Shown one piece after another: positions 1 through 5,444 of a stretch of 15,418 nt of DNA. Below the pieces are notes generated by a model. The model did not search any database. It saw nothing but the letters and a program-made list of their open reading frames with translations, and was not told where the DNA came from. Each line of letters opens with the position of its first letter. Positions within the stretch are counted from its first letter, which is position 1. Position numbers and translations under genes: made by a program. Source of the DNA: an uncultured Opitutia bacterium (GTDB lineage Bacteria > Verrucomicrobiota > Verrucomicrobiia > Opitutales > Opitutaceae); NCBI GenBank assembly GCA_937952235.1, contig CALFZM010000088.1, positions 1-15,418 of the forward strand. Direction: 5' to 3'.

Positions 1-57
1 GGCTTGATGCCCGGCCGCCGCTCCGCGCATGGTGGGGTTCAACCCTGCGCTTCCTTC

Positions 58-990
58 ATGACGATCCGACGATTCTTCTCCCTGCGTGCGGCCGTGGCCG
101 CGCTGTTTGCCTCGTTCCTCGCGTGCGCCGCCGTCGCGGCGATCCCGGGGGTTAAGATGCCGGGCAACGACGGCAAGCTGCGCATCATCGCGTTCGGCGC
201 CCATCCCGACGACTGCGAGATCCAGGCCGGCGGCTCCGGGGCCCTGTGGGCCCGGCAGGGGCACCACGTGCTCTTCGTGTCGGTCACCAACGGCGACATC
301 GGCCACTGGCGCGAAGCGGGCGGCCCGCTCGCGCTGCGCCGCAAGGCCGAGGTCGAGGCGGCGCACAAGATCCTCGGCATCCAGGGCGTGATCCTGGACA
401 TCCATGATGGCGAACTCGAGCCGACGCTCGAGAACCGCCGGAAGATCACCCGTCTGATCCGGGAGTGGAACGCCGACATCGTCCTTTCCCCGCGGCCCAA
501 CGACTACCATCCCGATCACCGCTACACCGGGGTGCTGGTGCAGGATGCGGCGTACATGGTGACCGTGCCGTTCTTCTGCCCGGACACGCCCGCCATGAAG
601 AAGAACCCCGTCTTCATGTACTACAACGACCGGTTCCAGAAGCCTGCGCCCTCCCAGCCCGACATCCTCATCTCGATCGACGCCGTCGTGGACAAGAAGC
701 TCGACGCGCTCGGCGTCATGATCTCGCAGTTCGCGGAGGGCGGAGCCAACGGCAACGCCTCGCTCTATCCCGCCGATCCCGCCGGCCAGAAAGCCCGGCA
801 GCAGCAGGTCCGCGCCAATTTCTCCCGCCGCTTCCAGGCCACCACGGCCCGTTTCCAGAAACAACTCGCCGAGTGGTACCCGGGAGAAGCGGGCAAGGCG
901 GTGAAGCACTCGGAGGCCTTTGAAATCTGCGAATACGGCAGCCAGCCGGACAAGGCGGAGCTGCGGAAACTGTTTCCCTTTTTCCAATGA
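58..990 (+). CDS. Secreted PIG-L/LmbE-family metal-dependent deacetylase
   Basis: Predicted zinc-dependent N-deacetylase of the PIG-L/LmbE family, whose members remove acetyl groups from N-acetylglucosamine-type sugars and related conjugates. Starting at the ATG at 58 gives 310 residues. The hallmark AHPDDCE motif lies at residues 48-54 and the second metal motif HPDH at 151-154; H49, D52 and H154 are the expected zinc ligands. Residues 1-28 (two arginines, a hydrophobic core, then AVAA) look like a Sec signal peptide, so the enzyme probably acts in the periplasm or outside the cell. An upstream in-frame start near position 4 would add 18 residues ahead of the signal peptide, so 58 is preferred. 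No Shine-Dalgarno sequence precedes the ATG. The real substrate is unknown. The family is sure, the export likely, and a role in glycan processing is inferred. Confidence 0.9.
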   Translation: MTIRRFFSLRAAVAALFASFLACAAVAAIPGVKMPGNDGKLRIIAFGAHPDDCEIQAGGSGALWARQGHHVLFVSVTNGDIGHWREAGGPLALRRKAEVEAAHKILGIQGVILDIHDGELEPTLENRRKITRLIREWNADIVLSPRPNDYHPDHRYTGVLVQDAAYMVTVPFFCPDTPAMKKNPVFMYYNDRFQKPAPSQPDILISIDAVVDKKLDALGVMISQFAEGGANGNASLYPADPAGQKARQQQVRANFSRRFQATTARFQKQLAEWYPGEAGKAVKHSEAFEICEYGSQPDKAELRKLFPFFQ

Positions 991-1055
991 TTGCCTTGCC
1001 GCCTTGCGCTTGAGGCCGGGCCTGCAACCTTGAGGGCGTTCCTCGTTCCACCGCC

Positions 1056-1301
1056 ATGTCCGCCCTCCGCCTCCTGCTCACCGGTTTGTTTGCCGCGATC
1101 GCGCTGGTGGCGGGGCTGTTTATCGCGGCGGTCGGCCTGATCGCGATGGGCATCGGGCGGCTCCTGGGTCGCCCGGCCACACCGCGGGTGGGCGCCACGT
1201 TCACCCGGCGTCGCCCCGTCCGGCCGAAGGGTCCTGCCGGCCAGGGGGAGGTCATCGACGTGACGGCCACCGAGGTTCCGGCTGATCCGCTGCCGCGTTA
1301 A
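1056..1301 (+). CDS. Small single-span membrane protein, unknown function
   Basis: An 81-residue protein that I do not recognise. Residues about 5-37 form a long hydrophobic stretch rich in Leu, Ala, Gly and Ile, enough for one transmembrane helix, possibly a bent hairpin. A basic segment follows (the run TRRRPVRPK near residues 50-58), then an acidic, polar tail ending in PADPLPR. By the positive-inside rule the basic tail should be cytoplasmic. It lies 65 bp after the deacetylase and 41 bp before the DUF456 gene on the same strand, so the three may be co-transcribed. The ATG is preceded by CCACCGCC with no Shine-Dalgarno sequence, as in its neighbours. Regular high-GC codon use and the fit between its neighbours support a real gene. 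Confidence 0.68.
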   Translation: MSALRLLLTGLFAAIALVAGLFIAAVGLIAMGIGRLLGRPATPRVGATFTRRRPVRPKGPAGQGEVIDVTATEVPADPLPR

Positions 1302-1342
1302 GCGCCGCGCCCATCGCGGCGCGGTGGCACAGCGCCTCCACC

Positions 1343-1843
1343 ATGCTCGAACTCGCGACCTGGGTGATGACCCTCACGCTGATGCTCATCGGCGTGGTGG
1401 GCGTGATCGTGCCGCTCCTGCCGGGCACGACGCTGATCCTGCTGGCCGCCGTGATCCACAAGCTGATCCTCCCGGGGGACGTTTCCTGGCTGGCGATCGG
1501 GTTGATCGCCCTCTTCTGGGTTTTTTCCATCATCGCCGACTTCGGCGGCGTGATCCTCGGCACGCATTGGTTCGGCGGAAGCAAATGGGGCATGGCCGGC
1601 GCGAGCGGTGGCGCGCTCGTGGGCGTGTTCTTTTCGCTCCCCGCGCTCGTCCTGGGGACAATCTTCGGTGCGATCGTGGCGGAAAAATTGCTCGCGAAGA
1701 AATCGGATGCCGACGCGCTCCGGTCCGGCTTTGGTGCCGCCACCGGATTCGTGCTCTCCACCCTCGCGCGGCTGGTCTGCGCCGGAGTGATGATCGGCCT
1801 CTTTATCGTCTCCGCCGTCTACCTGGCGCGCAGCGCTGGGTGA
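1343..1843 (+). CDS. DUF456 family integral membrane protein
   Basis: A 166-residue membrane protein matching the DUF456 pattern. The N-terminal helix leads into GVIVPLLPGTT (residues 20-30), the family's Gly- and Pro-rich signature. Further hydrophobic segments lie at about 46-66, 86-115 and 140-162, giving about four to five membrane passes. Glycine-rich stretches within the helices (for example GGVILGTHWFGGSKWG, 68-83) are also typical of the family. The molecular function of DUF456 proteins is not established; their hydrophobic, Gly-rich make-up suggests a small pore or a scaffold, but that is only inference. The gene follows the small membrane protein by 41 bp and its ATG is preceded by GCGCCTCCACC without a Shine-Dalgarno motif. 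Confidence 0.85.
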   Translation: MLELATWVMTLTLMLIGVVGVIVPLLPGTTLILLAAVIHKLILPGDVSWLAIGLIALFWVFSIIADFGGVILGTHWFGGSKWGMAGASGGALVGVFFSLPALVLGTIFGAIVAEKLLAKKSDADALRSGFGAATGFVLSTLARLVCAGVMIGLFIVSAVYLARSAG

Positions 1844-1961
1844 GGCAAAACGCCTATCTTCGCGCAACCATCGGTGTCGTGACGGGTCTGTCGCCCCGGA
1901 GCGTGCCCCATGGCCCGCCCCGATCCTGTCCGATTCAACCCTCCAACCGCATCACCCACCC

Positions 1962-2477
1962 ATGAAATCCGTTCCCTCCCGCTCGCTCGCGCTCGCCGTC
2001 GTCTGCGCCGCCCTTCCGCTGTTCACCGCCTGCAACCGGCAGGAACGCGTGGAGGCCAGCGACAAGGCCAAGGACATGTACGCCACCACCAAGGACAAGG
2101 CCGCGGAGATGTACAACGACACCAAGGCCAAGACGGCGGAGATGTACGAGAAATCCCGCGCCGCGATGGCCGACCGCTGGTCCAAAATCAAGGCGTATAC
2201 CTACGAGAAGCGCCAGGAGTTCACTTCCACGAGCAAAGCCCTCGAGGCCGAAATGGAAGCCCAGGTCAGCCGGCTGAAGGCGAATGTCGATCAGCAGCAG
2301 GCCAGCGCCAGCCGCAAGGCCGCGATGGAGGAGCTCAAGAATGCCGAGGCCGACTACAAGCAGAAGCTCGCCGCTCTCGGCGACGCCTCCGCGGCCACCT
2401 GGGACAGCGCCAAGAGCAGCGTCGTCGCCGCCTGGGACCGCTGGGAAGCCTCGTACCGCCGCGCGCTCGCGGATTGA
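1962..2477 (+). CDS. Predicted lipoprotein with 11-residue coiled-coil repeats
   Basis: A 171-residue predicted lipoprotein. A basic N-terminus and hydrophobic core lead into the lipobox LFTAC, so C24 would be acylated and the mature protein anchored to a membrane. After the cysteine there are at least three tandem 11-residue units, KAKDMYATTKD (35-45), KAAEMYNDTKA (46-56) and KTAEMYEKSRA (57-67), with a fading fourth at 68-78. The rest is Ala-, Lys- and Glu-rich helix, probably coiled coil, to the end. The 11-residue period resembles LEA group 3 and apolipoprotein-type amphipathic helices, but no function can be assigned. It may be a membrane-surface or envelope-stress protein. It stands 118 bp after the DUF456 gene, so it may have its own promoter. 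No Shine-Dalgarno sequence is visible (CACCCACCC before the ATG). Confidence 0.82.
   Translation: MKSVPSRSLALAVVCAALPLFTACNRQERVEASDKAKDMYATTKDKAAEMYNDTKAKTAEMYEKSRAAMADRWSKIKAYTYEKRQEFTSTSKALEAEMEAQVSRLKANVDQQQASASRKAAMEELKNAEADYKQKLAALGDASAATWDSAKSSVVAAWDRWEASYRRALAD
2064..2162 (+). repeat. Three tandem 33-bp coding repeats (11-residue units)
   Basis: Three in-frame 33-nt units encode K-A/T-[K/A]-[D/E]-M-Y-x3-[K/R]-[D/A]. Units two and three share the core AAGGCC or AAGACG followed by GCGGAGATGTACGA or its near variants. The units code for the amphipathic helix of the lipoprotein after its lipid anchor. Length variation between strains would be expected if the repeats arose by slippage or unequal crossing-over. 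Confidence 0.7.
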
Positions 2478-2542
2478 GCTGAGCCTGCGCCTGACACATG
2501 CCGTCGGGGTTCACATCAGCCCTGAGAACGGCCGCACTGAAT

Positions 2543-2618
2543 GGTGGAGCGGCTTGTCCTCAAGCCGCTGCGTTCGGGTCCGTCGGACGTCAGCCGCCTG
2601 GGGACAGGCGGCTCCACC
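2543..2618. repeat. REP/BIME-like paired inverted hairpin element
   Basis: Two copies of a 26-nt unit in inverted orientation fill most of the gap between the convergent lipoprotein and rlmN genes. Left hairpin: AGCGGCTTG (2548-2556), loop TCCT, CAAGCCGCT (2561-2569). Right hairpin: AGCCGCCTG (2592-2600), loop GGGA, CAGGCGGCT (2605-2613). Both stems are perfect 9-bp stems with 4-nt loops. GGTGG (2543-2547) and CCACC (2614-2618) flank them as an outer inverted repeat. On its own strand each unit starts GTGG before the stem, which fits the GTRG head described for REP elements mobilised by RAYT transposases. The units match at 21 of 26 positions, and two base pairs change in a compensatory way. 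The spacer holds a small GTCC-GTC-GGAC hairpin (2578-2588). The element could also act as a bidirectional terminator or mRNA stabiliser. No RAYT gene is present in the window. Confidence 0.72.
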
Positions 2619-2666
2619 TAGCCTGACCCGTTCCGGCTGAATGGCGGTGGCCCGGGCGCGATTGCC

Positions 2667-3734
2667 CTACCCGGCCTCCGCCGCCGCCCGGCGGCGCAAC
2701 TGGCCGCACGCGGCGTCGATCTCGGGTCCGCGCGAGCGCCGGAAATGCGCCACCACTCCGCGCGCCCTCAACTCCGCGGCAAACGCCTCGCTGGCCGCCT
2801 CCGTGCTGCGCTCGTAGTCGCGCCCCCGGAGGCTCGTGCCCGTCGGATTGTAGCGGAGCAGGTTCACGTGCATCCGGCGTCCGCCGAGCGCGTCGGCCAG
2901 CAGCCGCGCCTGCGCCGGCGCGTCGTTCACGCCCCGCAACAGGCAATACTGGATCGTCACCGGCCGGCCGCGACGCGCCTGAAAGCGGTCCGCCGCCGCA
3001 AGGATCTCGGCGATCGCGAAACGGCGCCCCATCGGCAGCAGCTGCGCGCGGGTGGCGTCGTCCGGAGCGTGCAACGACACCGCCAGGTGCACGTTGAGTC
3101 CCGCCGCGGTGAGTTCCTCTATGCCCGGGACAATCCCGACGGTGGAAATCGTGATCTGCCGCCAGCCGAAGCCTCCCACGCGGTTGTCCGCGATCCGCTC
3201 TACCGCGGCGAGCACCGCCGGCAGGTTCAGCATCGGTTCGCCCATGCCCATGAACACCAGGGTCTGCAACCGCCGGCCCGCGGCCGCGGCCTCCCGGCGC
3301 AGGGCGAGAAACTGCGCGACAATCTCTCCCGCGGACAGGTTGCGTGCGAAGCCGTCCTGCGCGGTCGCGCAGAAATCGCAACCCATCGCGCAACCCACCT
3401 GGGATGAAACGCAGCCCGCGGCGCGGTCGGCCCGATAATCGGGCATGAGCACGCTTTCGACCGTCCGGCCGTCCGCGAGGCGCAGCAGAAGTTTCACCGT
3501 GCCATCGGCCGACACCTGGCGGCTCACGATCGCCGCGCACGACGCAGCTTCACGCCACCGCGCGAGCAGGGCGTCGGGCACGCCGGGAAGGGACGCAGGC
3601 GGCACTCCGTGCGCATAGTACGCGCGCAGGATCCGGCCGGCATGCACGGGCGCATGCCCCGCGGCCGCCACACGGGCGGCGAACTCCGCCAGGGAGAAAT
3701 CGGCCAGGTCTTCGGTCACCCCTCCACGACACAC
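2667..3734 (-). CDS. rlmN: RlmN-family radical SAM RNA methyltransferase
   Basis: Predicted 23S rRNA (A2503, C2) methyltransferase; E. coli RlmN also modifies A37 of some tRNAs. The 355-residue protein has the usual length. The [4Fe-4S] motif CAMGCDFC places cluster ligands at C115, C119 and C122. C108 in GCVSSQVGC matches the first catalytic cysteine (E. coli C118), and C343 in EIDAACGQL matches the second (C355), so the full mechanism is preserved. MGMGEP at 162-167 is the SAM-binding GEP motif. The N-terminal helical region (residues 8-45) looks like the RlmN accessory domain. Two GTG starts are possible, at 3734 and at 3719 (beginning VTEDL); neither has a well-placed Shine-Dalgarno sequence. 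It lies 38 bp downstream of the 520-residue exported protein, so co-transcription is likely. RlmN is favoured over Cfr because of the ending and overall match, but many genomes hold paralogues, so which copy this is remains open. Confidence 0.92.
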   Translation of the reverse strand: MCRGGVTEDLADFSLAEFAARVAAAGHAPVHAGRILRAYYAHGVPPASLPGVPDALLARWREAASCAAIVSRQVSADGTVKLLLRLADGRTVESVLMPDYRADRAAGCVSSQVGCAMGCDFCATAQDGFARNLSAGEIVAQFLALRREAAAAGRRLQTLVFMGMGEPMLNLPAVLAAVERIADNRVGGFGWRQITISTVGIVPGIEELTAAGLNVHLAVSLHAPDDATRAQLLPMGRRFAIAEILAAADRFQARRGRPVTIQYCLLRGVNDAPAQARLLADALGGRRMHVNLLRYNPTGTSLRGRDYERSTEAASEAFAAELRARGVVAHFRRSRGPEIDAACGQLRRRAAAEAG

Positions 3735-3741
3735 GGAATCC

Positions 3742-3759
3742 CGGCGCTGCCAAGCGCCG
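3742..3759 (-). promoter_or_regulatory. Perfect hairpin just ahead of the rlmN start
   Basis: CGGCGCT, loop (GCCA on the plus strand), AGCGCCG: a perfect 7-bp GC-rich stem with a 4-nt loop, in the 38-bp gap between the exported-protein gene and rlmN. It ends 7 nt from the upstream GTG start. It has no U-tract, so it is not a standard intrinsic terminator. It could lower translation of rlmN or mark an mRNA processing point. It may also be chance in such GC-rich DNA. Confidence 0.3.
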
Positions 3760-3772
3760 CCGCGCGGGCGCT

Positions 3773-5335
3773 TCAGGACCGCGGCGTCAGCGCCTCTCCC
3801 TCCGGGATCCGTTCCCCCGGCGGCAGCGGCTGGGCCATGCTTACCAGCGCGGCTCCCAGCAGCAGCCGCCGCTGCTCGGGCGACAACCCCGGCTCCAGCA
3901 TCGCCGTCCGATAGCCGCGATAGATGACCTCCTCGCGCCCGTGGAAATCGAAGCGCTCCATCGCCAGCGAATAGGCCCGCAACAACGTCTCCCCGGTGTG
4001 CGGTTTCCCCGTCTCCGGATCGGACTGCCCGTTGGCCACCACGCCGAGTTCCGACATCACGGCGTCGTAACGCGACCGCAATGCCTCGATCCGCTCCCGC
4101 GCGTCGTCCTGGAATTCCTCCGCCGCGCGGTTGCGCGCCGCGAGGCGTTCCTCCGCGAGCCGCCGCTGGGCGCGCACGCGCTCGTCGGGCGCGGCATCCC
4201 GCGGCAACGGCGGCAGCCGCACCCGCTCCGCCGCGTGGTTCATCGCCCAGTGCATGTCGTCGAAGATGCGCGCCCGCTCGTCGCGGTAGGCCGCGATCCG
4301 GCGCAGCAGCTCGGTGGGGACATGGGGCGCCGCGCGCAGGACGGGCCGCGGCACCGCGGCCAGGCCGAGGCGGATCTCCTCGGCCAGGTCCTCGAGGTCG
4401 CGCAGCCGCGGATGCTGCCGGTCCGCGAGATCGGCGAACGCCTTTTCCCGCACGTCGGACAGCGCGCGGTCGAACTGGACGACCGCTTCGTACAGCTCCT
4501 GCTTGAGCCGGGTCTTTTCCTGGTTGTACCGGCCGATCCGGTCCACCAGGTCCGGCGGCATCCCCCCCGGCAGCCGCAGGCGGGTGAGCGCCGGCGAAAA
4601 GAACATCGCCGCCGGATCCGACCGGCGCGGGCCCGGCACGGGGCGCAGCGCCTGCGCGCGACGCCGGACTTCATGCGCGATCTCGAGCAGGAGGCCGCGC
4701 TGCTCCGGGCTGAATCCGGGCTCGAAGAACGCCGCGGCCCGGACGACCTGAAACTGTCCGTCGCGTTCGTGGTACTCGTTGGGCAGGTAGCCGCCACCCA
4801 CCCGCCAAAGCCGGCGCCGGCTCCAGTGCGCGGAGAGGCGAAACCAACCGCCGCCGATGAGATCCCGGCGCAGGTCCTCGGCCTCGCGCTCGAGCACCGC
4901 GAGTTCCCGTTCCTGCTCGCGCGCCAGCGCCGCCAGCGACCGGACGCGCTCCTCCGACCCCGCGTCGTTCAGCGATACGATCCGGTCGGCGAGCGCGTTG
5001 AGCAGCCGGCCGCGATTCGCCCGGTACGCCTCCAGCCGCGCCTGCATGCCCTCGCCCACGCCTCCGCTTTTCAGGCGCGCGCCCAGCGCCGGGTAAAACC
5101 GCTCCGCCACGTACTCCGCCATTCCCTCCGGCGGCTCGTAGGCCCGATCCGGGGCACGCCCGGGCGCCGGGACAGGATCGCCATACACCGGCACTTCCGG
5201 CGGAAACCACACCACGGCCGGAGGGACGACGCCGCCGAGGTCCGTCACCGCCGCCGGCGCCCGCGCCGCCGCGAGGGCGGCGGCCAGGAGCGCGAGGACG
5301 GGGCGGACGACGGGACGTGCGGCGGGCAAGGGCAC
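3773..5335 (-). CDS. Exported helical repeat protein, function unknown
   Basis: A 520-residue protein that I do not recognise. It begins with a basic, then Leu/Ala-rich segment (residues 10-29, ending APAAV) typical of a Sec signal peptide, so it should be exported. The mature part is highly charged and largely helical. A segment with shared spacing of hydrophobic residues and a central Tyr occurs three times, at about 97-122 (ARLEAYRANRGRLLNAL), 261-286 (DRIGRYNQEKTRLKQEL) and 340-365 (RRIAAYRDERARIFDDM), each followed by probable coiled coil. A second motif, EPG[FL]SPEQR, appears at 205-213 and 481-489, each time before a Leu-rich helix. The start is GTG with TCTCTCCGCC before it and no Shine-Dalgarno sequence. 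The gene runs into rlmN 38 bp downstream. A structural or envelope role is possible, but nothing in the sequence indicates a reaction. Confidence 0.8.
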   Translation of the reverse strand: MPLPAARPVVRPVLALLAAALAAARAPAAVTDLGGVVPPAVVWFPPEVPVYGDPVPAPGRAPDRAYEPPEGMAEYVAERFYPALGARLKSGGVGEGMQARLEAYRANRGRLLNALADRIVSLNDAGSEERVRSLAALAREQERELAVLEREAEDLRRDLIGGGWFRLSAHWSRRRLWRVGGGYLPNEYHERDGQFQVVRAAAFFEPGFSPEQRGLLLEIAHEVRRRAQALRPVPGPRRSDPAAMFFSPALTRLRLPGGMPPDLVDRIGRYNQEKTRLKQELYEAVVQFDRALSDVREKAFADLADRQHPRLRDLEDLAEEIRLGLAAVPRPVLRAAPHVPTELLRRIAAYRDERARIFDDMHWAMNHAAERVRLPPLPRDAAPDERVRAQRRLAEERLAARNRAAEEFQDDARERIEALRSRYDAVMSELGVVANGQSDPETGKPHTGETLLRAYSLAMERFDFHGREEVIYRGYRTAMLEPGLSPEQRRLLLGAALVSMAQPLPPGERIPEGEALTPRS

Positions 5336-5444
5336 GGCGGAGAGAGAAAGTTCAGCGACGACCGCGAGCCTGACGCAAGCCGGCAGCCAAGGATACAGGG
5401 GGCGTCACCTTTGACATCCACGCCGGCGGCACGAGAGTCTGCCG

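Noticed and set aside
1843..1855. AGGC-AAAAC-GCCT stem at the end of the DUF456 gene
   Set aside because: Only 4 bp long, with a short ATCTT after it; too weak to call a terminator.
2519..2542. Possible small gene or RNA in the gap after the lipoprotein
   Set aside because: No start with coding character and no promoter could be seen; the gap is best explained by the hairpin element that follows.
5411..5416. Perfect TTGACA -35 box ahead of the helicase gene
   Set aside because: No convincing -10 box lies 16-18 bp downstream (AGAGTC or GAGTCT), and transcription would begin at the start codon. It is noted but not called a promoter.
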